Of a stretch of 64,000 bases of DNA, positions 12,801 through 23,564 are shown piece after piece. Every line of letters begins with the position of its first letter. Position 1 is the stretch's first letter. The translations under genes were made by a program, and so were the position numbers. Source of the stretch: Dimargaris cristalligena. Lineage: Eukaryota > Kickxellomycota > Dimargaritomycetes > Dimargaritales > Dimargaritaceae. The notes under the pieces were generated by a model that was given only the letters and a program-made list of their open reading frames with translations, was not told where the DNA came from and did not search any database. The stretch is from contig JANBQC010000041.1 in NCBI GenBank assembly GCA_027576995.1, positions 19,136 through 83,135 of the forward strand. The letters run 5' to 3'.

Positions 12801-15539
12801 TTAGGTTGACTGAGGTTACTTTGGACATTCATCCAAATTACTCCCGATAGATTGTATAGCATGCAGCAGAATCGGAGGGGAAGTAGTCGGGTTGGGGATT
12901 CTCTGGAAATGTCTTCACTTGACTTCACTTCAATTCTATTTATCACCCTATAAAAACATATAACCGGATCCTTATTTTGGAAGGGAAAAGGAATCTATTG
13001 ATGCCAAATATTGTACTGCTACTGACCAGTATATTTAACAGAGGTATACTATTTGCTAGGAGATTGGCAGCTGCCGCCTTCTCCTTTGATGGTGATACGG
13101 ATTACTGACAATGTGGTAAAGGGTAGACATTGGCGGCGAAAGTACGTTAGATCCCAAGGAAGTCATTACGCAAGGCGGTTTACAGCTACTGCATGGCTTT
13201 AATAGTTGGAACTACCTAATTAATCATAGACGATGACAGCGTAACTGTACCTTCCGAATCCATTCAGCCTTATCGATTACTGGAGGAAGGGAGCACCATT
13301 TTCATTTTTTCCATCAGAGTCAGAAACCGGGGCATGGAATGCAATGCCCGAATAAATACCCTCCGCAGACTCTAAAGCCCAATGGTTCTGTAATAGAACA
13401 GGTTTCCGCCGATAGGAGCTCATGCATAACAATCCGTCCGAGTCGAGCAGGACCGACAATAGACCCAAGTGGCAACTAAGGGTATGGGGGCGGATGCCCT
13501 CGAACTCAATTGCGCTGAAGCAATTGTAATATACCCCGTTTATATACAGTGATATACCCCTGGTAAAATAGGGTGAGGGTAGTACCTAATAAGGAAGACC
13601 CTTTATTACGGCGGTGACCAACAGTCGGGCGACTGAATCGGCTGGTTCCCGGCGGTTTTACTCAATTTAGGCGACTTGGAAGCCCATCCCGGGGGTTTTG
13701 GAGGATGCGTTAGGGGGTATTGGCTTCCGTCATGACAATGTTGCCCTCCAGGTGGTCACTTTTAGTGACAGGGGGTGCCTCTGGTTTTTTGGTGATGGAC
13801 CAAGCTACCCCTCCCCATAAAATAAACGCACTTCTTACAAAGGATGTCCAATGGCCAAGAATGACATCTCTTCCGTACTTCGCTCCACCAGTTCTTCCGT
13901 GGTCGTGAAATAATCCGCGCCTGTACAAATTTCCGAACACCGGTAGAGGTTGTAACAGCCGTTGCAGTAATACCAACGAGGGGATAGTGGAGGGGAAAAA
14001 TGTTTAGTAAACACGCTTTCTATAGGAATTCGGAGGTGATTGACTTGGGATTAAAGTTGGGAATACATTGGTTTCCATAACGATTCGGAAGCTACTCGGC
14101 TAGTACTATGGGCGTTTGGCATGAAATAGGGACGAATTAATTTCAGAATGACCTCCGCCTGCGGATTAGTGTTCCAGAACTAACCCATATCACCCATTTC
14201 CATTGCCGAGTGGTACCCAGTATCCGAGCCGATATTTACAGCAATGCTATAGGGGAATTATGAGTAGAGAATATCGCATCACCCACGGTGGTTTTATCCG
14301 GGAAATAATAAATGGGGATTTAAATCCTTTGGTTTATAGCCTGACCACCACCACCCATTTGATAATTAAACAGTGATGGTGGGAATTATTATTTAGTTGT
14401 CTTCCAATTTACCGTAAATAGGGAAGGTTCACCGGATTGCGCAGGGCCCTCCTGTTGAGCTAGGAATCCCCATGAAGCAAGGTCGCACATTACACCAAAG
14501 GCAGTAGGTCTTCGGCCCCTCTTACTTTTTTGCATCACCTACGATTGATTGCCATTGTATCAAGCGGTGGGAAAATGGGGGCTCGGGTGTTCATTACAGC
14601 TGTATATCCCGTGGGATAGATAGACGACGAGCAGATGAGAGAGCTCAGGCGCTCGCTCGTCTATTTCGGGCGTGGGAGGTGGACATTATCTGTACGGATC
14701 TACACTGAAGCGAATCCTGAAAAATTGGGCTTAGTGTGGCTCACTATTGCAAAAAACAGGCTACTGGAAAGTATTTGGCTTCTCTACAACTCAGTCGTAA
14801 TACAACATGTACATCGAGATTTTAAGGATTCACTACGACTAGTGCTGAATAATTTCCGATGGGGGTCTATCAACCATGGAGCATGGTAGAGCTTACGCTG
14901 GTATTGGGCACAGCATTTAGGGATATGTGGTCGTTTATATATATAAAATGCTGCGAGGTGGTGGGGGTATCGGGAAGTCGACCTGACGACGATGGTACTT
15001 CCAGCTCAGGAGACAAAGCCAGCTGATAGCGGAATGATGAAGAGAGAGAGAGAGGTCAGACGATCAGGTCACATGACAAGTGGAGCAGCCACTCATCGCT
15101 CTAGGCTATGAAAAGGCCAACCGATGCGGGACCAATCACAGATGGCCGGGAAGACGAGCACTGTGCTATGGATGATGATGAGTCAAGCACACCATTAAGC
15201 ATGGCTGTCAAACTAATCAATCTCTCTTCAAGAGCCGCCATTACTGCGTATCTCTTTCGTTAGATGGAAAACGCAAACTATGAGGAAGTATGAATTTTAG
15301 AATCGCGTATTGGATTTAATAGTGATGGACAGTCTCATTCCCCTAAGGCTATATATAATACCGCGTATAGGGTAGAAGAGCTGTCCGTCACGCGGAGAAT
15401 TACCGCCGCCCCTTGAGCGCACATCTTTCGCTTGTGGCGACAGTCCCTATGGTAGGAGGCCTACCATTCACATTATAGTCAATTTCGTATTTAATCGTCC
15501 CCAAATCACCCACCATCCGTTTACTACAGTATGCACACC
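9898..15539. other. Gene-poor AT-rich region
   Basis: No credible gene seen. Frames of 60-132 codons exist (for example 11133-11531 + and 11174-11506 -), but they begin at GTG or TTG, overlap one another on opposite strands, and have no matching splice signals. An ATG-initiated 84-codon frame at 14635-14889 (+) has protein-like composition but nothing I recognise. A (GA)n run lies at 15041-15054. Confidence 0.5.
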
Positions 15540-16495
15540 TTCGTCCTCTTCCCCTCCCTCCCCTATATCTCGAGCCAGAATTCCGGAATCACTGCTTCAT
15601 TTAATTTGGACTCTCCAGCCCCCCCTCTGGTCAAGTAGTCCTTTGTCGTTATTATAAATAGATTGCCACTCTCTTTAATTTCACATTTATTATATATTTA
15701 TATTAATATTTATGTGGGCCATTGATTCCCCCCCAGTTTACTCATTTACCATTATTATTACTTGTGACTATTAGTAATCCTTACTGACCTTGCTGCTGCT
15801 GCTCAACCCGACGGGTATTGCAGGCTTGCGTCTCCATTAAATTTGATTGAAAGAGGGCGGTGAGGACTGTAAGCTACAGTTTCCCTTGACCAACAACCGG
15901 CACTTAGCTGTTTCTTGGAGAGGGTTTGCCTGACTGACACTATTACTACTACTTACTATACTATCCCCCCATTGCTCTCCACCTAAAACGGCCTAAAGAT
16001 CGCCTCGACTTTTCCCCCCATTCCTAGCTCCTTTCCCCCTCCTACGTTAGGCTTCCTTCTGACCCATTTGTGTGTGTGTGTCTCTCTCTATGCAGTAGTA
16101 GTAGTAGTAGGCGTGTATATCTTACTGCCGCCCCTCTCAACTCCTGATTCATTTAGATCGTTGTTTCCCTCTCTTCCTTCTTTATCCGACTTCTAGTCTA
16201 TTTCATTACCAACTGGGTTCGAACCACTATTTGTGAGTGAGCGTGTGTGTCTATATGTGTATGCATGGGAATTATAGGTCTTGTGCCCTCTCCACCCAAT
16301 AATCCACTCGTTTCTCATTTCGTTGGAATCCCCCCGTCCTCTTCCACTCCTCCCTTTCTCTCACTCTTTATAAATTCTCACTTTCCCCACTTCTCGAATA
16401 TATATATATATATATCGTGAAACACGGCCCCACTCCTTCCTCTCGTTCTGTTCGATCACTTCCATTTATTAAGATTCCTTCACCCTTCCTCGGCC
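15540..16495 (+). promoter_or_regulatory. Pyrimidine-rich upstream region of the mS38 gene
   Basis: The + strand is strongly C/T-rich for almost 1 kb before the mS38 start codon. It contains CT and GT microsatellites, an (AGT)n run at 16094-16110 and an (AT)n run at 16398-16415, about 80 bases before the ATG, which could act as a TATA-like element. Comparable tracts precede Rheb and Rab2 on the same strand and appear as purine tracts upstream of the minus-strand genes. The promoter role is inferred from position. Confidence 0.45.
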
Positions 16496-18064
16496 ATGGT
16501 GAATTTGCTCGTTTCAGGTCATGCCCTGAAACAGTCCGTGAGTAAGACTTGCTCGCTACGCCGCGCCCACCCTTGGTCCGGTCTACTGGCTGCTACCCGT
16601 ACCTACTCCTCCTCTTCGTCTTCCTCCTCCTCTTCTTCGTCGAATCGCTCCAAAGGTGGTAACGGTAAAGCCCCCCTCGCCTTCACTTACACCGTTCACA
16701 TTGTGCCCCGTGAGTTTGCCAACTCCTCCTTCTTCGCCCAACATCGACCCTTGCTGGATCTCCGGCCCCTTTCCCAGGCCCAGAGTGTGACCTTCACAAT
16801 GGGTCGTGGCAGTAACGGTAGTGGTAATGGTAGAATGGGTGAACCCAACACCCGTTCCCGTTCGCTTGGCCCGGCGAAGGTTCAGGTTTCAATCATTGAA
16901 GATTCCACCCCCCGTTCGACCCGGGCTATGGCCCAAGGGGCTACCGTCTCGGAAACTGCGCCGGCAGCAGCAGCAGCAACAACGGCCGTCGACGAGGCCC
17001 ACTGGACGGGCGAAAAACCCTTCCAACACTTGGATAGTCTGGCCCCTTTCCAGGTCGACCCGCACGTCCGGGACCTGGCCCAACACTTGGCCCGTTTGGA
17101 TCCCTTCTCACCGCCCAAGGCACCCGTCACCTCTCGCTCCCCCCCCCTGGTGGTTGGTGGACCCAATCCCACTTCGCCTTATACTCCCGTGCCCCGGACT
17201 GCCTCTACCCACACCACCACTAGTAACACCCCTACTACCCCCTTCCGCCGATCCGGATCGGCCCGGGTCCACCGCCCCAGTCCTACCGTGGAAGCCCCCG
17301 AGGAGGCCCTGATCCCTGAAGCCATGCGTCTGGGACCCTTGGCCCCCCGGCTATTCAACCTCGATCCGTCCTCCCCCTCCGCCCTGACCGCCCACCTCTC
17401 CTCCACCCATGGTAGTGGCAGTGGTAGCGGTGACATGGCCGTGGATGCCGAGGAAACTCTCGAAGCCGTCCAGGATTTCTTTGATGGGGTGGAAATGCGC
17501 CAGGAAGCCGCTTTCTATCTGGCCCAACGAACCTCTACCCTCCGCCGGCGGTTTGGTTACGGTATGACCACCGAACCGACTTCTTCCTCCCAGACCCTCT
17601 CCGACTCCGCCTACACCGTCGTCGAAGAAGCGGACTCCGCTATGGAACGTAGCCCCTACCTCTCCGGACAACGCACCGTCCACCATCGTATCGCCTGGCA
17701 GGTCGCCCTTTCCCGGCGCCGGGCGTACCAGCGCCGTCGGTTGCGGGAAGTTGATGTCCGCGGTGGTTCACCGACCTTAGGTCGCCACACCCACCCGCAC
17801 TTCGCCGAACCCCTGCGTCGCGGGAAACTGATCCCTGCCACGCTGCGCCACCGTATTGCGGAAGTGTACAATCCCGTCGTGTGGCAACAATACGCTTCGG
17901 CCTCCGATGTCGGTCATAATACCACCAGCAACAACGGCGGCGAAAATGGTTACCAGCTGGACTCGGTGCTGCGCAAGCGCCGAAAGAAGATGAACAAGCA
18001 CAAGCACGAGAAATTGCGCAAGCGGACTCGGGCCCTGCGTAAGCGTCTCAGGAAGACTAGCTAA
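16496..18064 (+). CDS. Mitochondrial small ribosomal subunit protein mS38 (AURKAIP1/Cox24 type)
   Basis: A component of the mitochondrial ribosome small subunit. The diagnostic part is the extreme C terminus (about residues 488-522): a Lys/Arg-dense helix beginning DSVLRKRRKKMNKHKHEKL and continuing into an RKRTRALRKRLRK-like end, the signature of the mS38/AURKAIP1 C-terminal domain. The N terminus looks like a mitochondrial presequence (basic, hydroxylated, no acidic residues in the first 35) followed by an uninterrupted Ser run around residues 38-49. The middle is low-complexity, rich in Pro, Ser and Thr. At 522 aa it is much longer than human AURKAIP1 (about 199 aa) or yeast Cox24 (about 111 aa), because of the N-terminal and central extension. 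A single exon with a good start context (GGCC before ATG). It is convergent with the downstream Sel1 gene. The C-terminal domain is certain enough for the family call; the function of the extension is unknown. Confidence 0.88.
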   Translation: MVNLLVSGHALKQSVSKTCSLRRAHPWSGLLAATRTYSSSSSSSSSSSSNRSKGGNGKAPLAFTYTVHIVPREFANSSFFAQHRPLLDLRPLSQAQSVTFTMGRGSNGSGNGRMGEPNTRSRSLGPAKVQVSIIEDSTPRSTRAMAQGATVSETAPAAAAATTAVDEAHWTGEKPFQHLDSLAPFQVDPHVRDLAQHLARLDPFSPPKAPVTSRSPPLVVGGPNPTSPYTPVPRTASTHTTTSNTPTTPFRRSGSARVHRPSPTVEAPEEALIPEAMRLGPLAPRLFNLDPSSPSALTAHLSSTHGSGSGSGDMAVDAEETLEAVQDFFDGVEMRQEAAFYLAQRTSTLRRRFGYGMTTEPTSSSQTLSDSAYTVVEEADSAMERSPYLSGQRTVHHRIAWQVALSRRRAYQRRRLREVDVRGGSPTLGRHTHPHFAEPLRRGKLIPATLRHRIAEVYNPVVWQQYASASDVGHNTTSNNGGENGYQLDSVLRKRRKKMNKHKHEKLRKRTRALRKRLRKTS

Positions 18065-19340
18065 ATGGGCAGTCTCTAGGGATGTGTGGGGGTGTAGGGG
18101 AGGCAAGGCAAGGCAAGTGAGTAGGGTGGGGGTGAAAATAGGGGCCACGCTCAGTCCTAGCTCGGCCTCAATGACCCGATCCCCATGTACCCTTCGCTAT
18201 CCATTTATTCTCGTGTACACCCTCATCCCCTCCATCCCTTTCTCTCTTGTTTCATTCCATTGGAAACTACACGCCTATTTACTGCTACTTCTCAATCGGA
18301 TAATCCCCCGGTTGCCTTGACTCCCCCCCTCCTTCTCTCCTCTCTTTATCTTTATCTTTGCTATCCGCCATCTATTTTCTAGAAATACACATTTATGCTC
18401 CCCTTTATTACCCACCTGTCCCCCCCTCATTTTATCGTAATGAATTGGCTCTACCTTTGGCCCCTTGTACACTCTACCGGCTATTGCAATATAGGCGTCT
18501 CTTTGCGTGTATAAGGTGTTTGAAAGTAATGAGCCTGAGTGATAGATGATACAGGCGTCGAAATGACCAACAAGCAGCTGCTCTCCCCTAGTATGTGAGA
18601 AGGTGTCTAACAAGCTGACAGATAGATCCCCCGGATAATGTAAAGCCAGCGCGTGGGTGGGAAAGTTCAACAAAATAGTCTGAATATATGGCAGAAGTTC
18701 ATCCAGGCTGTATAACGAATAATCCATTTGATGAGGTAAATATTACTGGTCAAAAGTTATTCTCCCGCATATTATCCCATACACATATTGGGTAAAATCT
18801 TATACAGTTTGGTTGAAGTTCACCCATATTTACAAGATACACGCATCAAAGGTACTTGAGATTACCCACTGAAAAGGCATGCTAATTTGTGTTTCAAGTA
18901 CTAAACATTAAATTAATAGTTATATTTTAGATGGGAAACAGAATGAGACACCCCATAGCCGAACATATATGGGCGAGGTTGATATGCAGGCGGGCATGTT
19001 AACCCAGGATATATTATGTATGTGGGCCGATGAACTAAAAAAGGCTGTGGGTTGGAGATAAATGTTCGGGAAGGAATGCAGATGTAAAAAAAGTGTCAAG
19101 TGATGAAAGGGATTACGTGAAGAAATGGGAATGCATAATAATAACAATAATTTTAAAATGGCTAAAATGCAGACGTGTATAAAAAAAGAGAAACTCGGAT
19201 GAAAGCACAAGGGTTGCCAATTTGCCACTTTGGGTACAGGTCACCCCCTTGGGATAATTAACTTGGTAAATAGAAATAGAGGGGAGGGGGAAGCTGAAGG
19301 CAAGCACATCTAGGCAGAATCCATTTACAAGAGAGGCGCA
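18065..19340. other. Intergenic region between convergent genes
   Basis: The shared 3' region of mS38 (+) and the long Sel1 protein gene (-). It begins pyrimidine-rich on + (18200-18430, with CTTTAT repeats near 18344), becomes AT-rich after 18720, and probably contains both 3' UTRs and polyadenylation signals. No gene seen. Confidence 0.5.
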
Positions 19341-22300
19341 TTAGGCCGACGAAGGGGAAGAGGACATGGTTGGTGGCCCCGTCGCCCCGGTATTATACTT
19401 GGACTTGAAGATCCACGAGTTACCCACAATTCCCACCCCTTGCTTTTCGGCCAACCGGAAATACTGGGCGGCGCGGTACTTATCGACGGGGACCCCCCGG
19501 CCGTTGAGGTAGCAGAAGGCGATATCATTTTGGGCGTCTGCATCACCCAAATCGGCGGACAGTTCAAAGTAAAAGGCTGCCGTGGACAAATCCGACCGGA
19601 CCCCCCAGCCATTCTGGAAACAGACCGCCAGTTCGTAGAGAGCAATGGCGAGCTCTTGTTTGGCAATCAGGGTGCTGGCCGTGTCCCGCACACTCTCCTT
19701 GAGCTCCACAATGGCGTGACTGACGGCCTTTTGCAAGCACTTGAAAGCGAATTCTGGGTCCGCCTTGCAGCCCCACCCATGCCGGAGGGCAATGCCGTAG
19801 AAGAAGAGTCCCAGCGAGGAGCCTTGCAGGGCGGCTTGGCGGAACAGGTGGGTGGATTGACGCAGATCCCCCTGGTCATGGGCCGCGAGGGCGCTCTGTA
19901 GGAAGGCGTCCCCGTCGTCCATGGCAGCATTATCCCCGGAAGCTGTCGGATGTAGCAAATCGGGACTATGGGGCTGGGGGGCTACACCAACCATTTCGGC
20001 GGTATGGGGAGCGACACCGCTATTGGCAACCAGGGGGGACGGAGGTCGGGAGATACGGGGACTAGTAACGGGACTCCTCCTTCCCATGGGTAGGGCTGGG
20101 GAGGGCAGGTTCAAGGCACCAGAGCGACTACTCGCCGCTAGGAGAGCATCCTGTAGAGCCTGGGGGTCGGTACCCAGTGTAAGTAAATCAGGGGAGGAAG
20201 AAGGGGGAAGGTGGGGTGGTTCGAGGGGAATGGATGTCAGATGCAGCGCGTCAGCAGCAACCATGGTTGGAGTAAAGTCCCTGGGGCTAGCCACTGTAGG
20301 CAAGTAAGATGAATGGTCGAACTCTTGGGAGAGGCGATATTCCATAGGACTAGAGGAGAGGGGAGGTACCCGAAGTTTTAGCGATGCCATTCCTTGGTCC
20401 ATCGAACGCCAACTGGAAGGTGAGGTGGAATGAGAGGGGATGGTAATACCGCCCAGCAAAGTGGTCGTATTAGAGTCATCATCAGTGCTACTCGGCGGGG
20501 GGTTCAGCAGAGGTAGTACCGAAGCCACGGGCGATGCATCGGGAGAGTGGCTTGAGTTCTCAGACGAGTCTGAAGCCCGTCGAATAGGCACGTTGCGGGA
20601 TAGGCCAGTATCAATGCGAAGGGGCCCAGGTAGTGGGGAAGATGAAGCCAGGGGGGCGGGGGGTTTCAAGCGAGTTGGGCCCGGGCCAACGGCCGAGAGG
20701 GGGCTAGTCTTGCCACTAGAGCTAGGCCGACGTTCGACCATAAAGGGGGGCATCATCCGGGACGGGGACGAGCCCGCCGTTGGACTGGTGGGGCTATTTC
20801 CACGGCTGGGAAGGGCGCGGATGGACCCGGTCGCATCAGTCGGGGACGTTGAGGGAGCCATTCCCTCGAGGGATAAGTCGTTCTGGGCAAAGGGCTTTGG
20901 GATAGGAGCCGCCAACAACATAGCGTCGGCTTTAGTATCCACTACGGCAGCGGAGAGGGCCGACAGAGTGGAAATCCGAGGGGGAAGGGACATGGTACCA
21001 ACTTTAGAGGTGGGTTCGGTGGGCGACCCTGCCAGCGGTGAGCGTGAAGGCGCGCCCGCGGAGCTTTGGGGCTCGGATGCGGGTAAGCTAGTACTGATGG
21101 GGGAGGGCATCAAAGGCTGCGGCGCTGCACTAGTGTCATCATGAGCATTTGCGAGTGTCGATACGGGATTGCTGAGGGAGGGTATGTTTGACCTCTGGCC
21201 GATTTCGGAACCAGTGTGGCTGGAGGTAGTGGCACGATCCGATTCCAAAGAGTGTAGGGAGGATGTACGAATCGGGATCCTAATACGTGGAGGTAGAGTG
21301 GATTCGGCGTGTGGGGGTGGTGGGAACGAAGTCACCCAGGCCTCGCTGTTGGTCGACTGACTAGCCGAACTATCATTACTGGTTATAATATTGGCTTCAT
21401 CAAGGCTACACCGAGTAGGCGAGGCTGACGGGGCCACGGAATCGAGTAAAGAGCCTCCAAAATGGGACCAGGGACGGGGTAGAGGCTGAAAACTGGCTGA
21501 TCCACCACGCGGAAGGGGTTGACCCGGTATATTGGCATGTCCGCTGCTATGGCGGGCAGTTGTGGCGGCGTACGCGGAGCTGGGTCGCTCAGGTAGAGGG
21601 AGTGGGGTTGAGCGGCTATCAGTGAATGTTGGTGGCATGGCTCGATCACGGGCCCGGCTAGCACGAGGCAAGGGCATTGTAGCGGCTGATTCGATTTGGG
21701 GGGACATGGGGACGGGTCGGTGGTCAAATGTCCGGCTCACCGGGTCGTCATCGGCAGTAAAGGTATCGCTGAGGGCCCGGGGAGTTGTTCGCACCACAGA
21801 GTGTACGACAAACGACGACGACGCCGGAGATGAAAGGAGGGACGATGACGAAGCGGTCCGTTTCCCTTCGCGAACGGACTGACTGCCGGAAGCGTGTTGG
21901 TGGCTATTATGATCAACCCCACTCGTGGAATGGCGAGCGGCTGTGGCGTAGCCACTTCCAGCCCACCACCCCGACCAAGAGTTGGCGTCGGTTGGGCTGG
22001 AGGGCCGGGCAGATCGCATAAACGCCAATGGTTTTTCTAGTAAGCGGTTAAATTGACTGGTCATCCGGCGACCCCGACTTTTGCCCGACTCGCCGTATAG
22101 ACCCGGGAGTTGGGCGTCCGGATAGGGTGGCCCAGTCGAGCGGCCGGTGGTGTGAACGTTATTGGTTTCGGGCACCAGAGGGGTCGATACCGAGGCCCCC
22201 CGAATAGATGGCAAGGTATGCCTCGAAGGCTGGGTGACCGGGATAGGAACATGTACCTTATCAGATATGAGCACCGATTCGGAGGATGGGGCAGGGTTAT

Positions 22301-23564
22301 CGTCGGCATTGGCCGAATAGCTACAGCGGCCCAAGGGCGATGGCACGGCCAAGCGAGCGGTACCCCCCGACTCCGACCCCACGCTCTCCAGGGACTGCAG
22401 CGACGCACTGCGGGATCGATTGACCAAATCCCGTTCGAACGTGGGGTATCCCTGAAGTAGCCGAGTATACGAGAGACGACGCCTCTGGTCAGCGGTCATG
22501 GAGGCCTCGGCTTCGGGGTCGTACGGTGAAATGGGGGAGTGACAGGCGGATCGGTGGCCATCACCGGGTGGGATAATGATGGTGAGGGATCGTCCAACAG
22601 CATCACCGGTTCTAGTTTCGGGACCGAGTTCTTCACGGGGAGCGGCCGGGTCGGCGAAGAGGGCCTCGGCGGATGAGCGGGCGGATTCTAAAGTTGCGGA
22701 AGCCGGTGGGAATAGCTGGCCATGGAGCAAGCCCACATCAAGGTCGGATTTATTAAGCTTGGATTTGTGGTACACGGGGGACAATGGTGTATCCATACGA
22801 GGCTGGTTACGCACCGAGGAGAAGCCCCGGCCAGCATGGGGGGGAGCTGAAGAGGGTGGAGGTAGCGGTTTTTTGGGTGGCGGCTGATCATCGCCTTTTC
22901 TATTTCCTTCACCACCCATGGTGGGAGACGTGGGGGAATGGACAATCTTGAGTATCTCAACGGTTGGGGAATCGGGTGACTTGGCCAGTGAAGTACGACT
23001 TGAATTACTGCTTTGCATAAAATTTTGGACAATCGGGTTAGCCTGGGGCAACCATGACAGGATTTTGCGGCGTCGCGTTCCGCCGGGCACCGGGCCGCCC
23101 TCGGCAAACAAGGTCGGGGGGCTGGGAGGTTTATGGCCGGACAAGGTGGGATTCGTGACTGACCGGTCTCGGGTCGGGTACGGGGGGGCTACATTCGTGA
23201 CGGGGTTGTCGGTGACCTTGGTGGCCGAGGGAAGACCACCACCACCCGCCGTTGGGCCAATGGAATCCCTCCTGGACACCCCCGGCAGTTTCAGGGAGGG
23301 TGACCGCCGCTGGGTATCTATGCGAAGGAATCCGGGGGGTGGTTTAGCAGCTGAACTAGGGGAAGTGGGAGCTGTACCCTGGGGGTCGGCCGAGTCGCGG
23401 GGGGTGGGGGTGGCCCCTACGGCCCCCTCGGGAGACAAGGTGGCGGTCTGGGGAGATAGAATGGTCGAAATGGTCGGGACGACGAGGGTAGGGGACTTGG
23501 CAACAGGGTCGTCCTTCCGCGCGGGGGCGAAATTCGAAGGCAAGTACCGTTTGAATGCCTTCAT
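19341..23564 (-). CDS. Long Sel1-repeat protein, Dsf2/Nif1-like, 1407 aa
   Basis: A fungal Sel1-like repeat protein. The C terminus (about residues 1215-1395) carries Sel1 units of the form FYGIALRHGWGCKADPEFA, then YELAVCFQNGWGV, then GDADAQNDIAFCYLNGRGV, closing with GNSWIFKSKYN. This arrangement matches the family of budding-yeast Dsf2 and fission-yeast Nif1 (a factor that binds and restrains the Nim1/Cdr1 kinase); I infer a scaffold role in kinase or cell-cycle control. The first 1200 residues are disordered, Ser/Pro/Thr-rich, with many basophilic RRxS-like sites (such as RRRLSY and RRAS). The frame extends 5' to TTG 23627, but the first ATG is 23564 with a CACC context, giving MKAFKRYLP, which resembles the MLKYFKK start of the paralogue at 48439-49767. 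A single exon; a purine-rich + strand (pyrimidine-rich on the sense strand) lies just upstream. Confidence 0.85.
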   Translation of the reverse strand: MKAFKRYLPSNFAPARKDDPVAKSPTLVVPTISTILSPQTATLSPEGAVGATPTPRDSADPQGTAPTSPSSAAKPPPGFLRIDTQRRSPSLKLPGVSRRDSIGPTAGGGGLPSATKVTDNPVTNVAPPYPTRDRSVTNPTLSGHKPPSPPTLFAEGGPVPGGTRRRKILSWLPQANPIVQNFMQSSNSSRTSLAKSPDSPTVEILKIVHSPTSPTMGGEGNRKGDDQPPPKKPLPPPSSAPPHAGRGFSSVRNQPRMDTPLSPVYHKSKLNKSDLDVGLLHGQLFPPASATLESARSSAEALFADPAAPREELGPETRTGDAVGRSLTIIIPPGDGHRSACHSPISPYDPEAEASMTADQRRRLSYTRLLQGYPTFERDLVNRSRSASLQSLESVGSESGGTARLAVPSPLGRCSYSANADDNPAPSSESVLISDKVHVPIPVTQPSRHTLPSIRGASVSTPLVPETNNVHTTGRSTGPPYPDAQLPGLYGESGKSRGRRMTSQFNRLLEKPLAFMRSARPSSPTDANSWSGWWAGSGYATAARHSTSGVDHNSHQHASGSQSVREGKRTASSSSLLSSPASSSFVVHSVVRTTPRALSDTFTADDDPVSRTFDHRPVPMSPQIESAATMPLPRASRARDRAMPPTFTDSRSTPLPLPERPSSAYAATTARHSSGHANIPGQPLPRGGSASFQPLPRPWSHFGGSLLDSVAPSASPTRCSLDEANIITSNDSSASQSTNSEAWVTSFPPPPHAESTLPPRIRIPIRTSSLHSLESDRATTSSHTGSEIGQRSNIPSLSNPVSTLANAHDDTSAAPQPLMPSPISTSLPASEPQSSAGAPSRSPLAGSPTEPTSKVGTMSLPPRISTLSALSAAVVDTKADAMLLAAPIPKPFAQNDLSLEGMAPSTSPTDATGSIRALPSRGNSPTSPTAGSSPSRMMPPFMVERRPSSSGKTSPLSAVGPGPTRLKPPAPLASSSPLPGPLRIDTGLSRNVPIRRASDSSENSSHSPDASPVASVLPLLNPPPSSTDDDSNTTTLLGGITIPSHSTSPSSWRSMDQGMASLKLRVPPLSSSPMEYRLSQEFDHSSYLPTVASPRDFTPTMVAADALHLTSIPLEPPHLPPSSSPDLLTLGTDPQALQDALLAASSRSGALNLPSPALPMGRRSPVTSPRISRPPSPLVANSGVAPHTAEMVGVAPQPHSPDLLHPTASGDNAAMDDGDAFLQSALAAHDQGDLRQSTHLFRQAALQGSSLGLFFYGIALRHGWGCKADPEFAFKCLQKAVSHAIVELKESVRDTASTLIAKQELAIALYELAVCFQNGWGVRSDLSTAAFYFELSADLGDADAQNDIAFCYLNGRGVPVDKYRAAQYFRLAEKQGVGIVGNSWIFKSKYNTGATGPPTMSSSPSSA

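Noticed and set aside
16806..17312. 168-codon + frame overlapping mS38 in another phase
   Set aside because: Out-of-phase reading of a GC-biased gene; Pro/Arg-rich and without independent start context.
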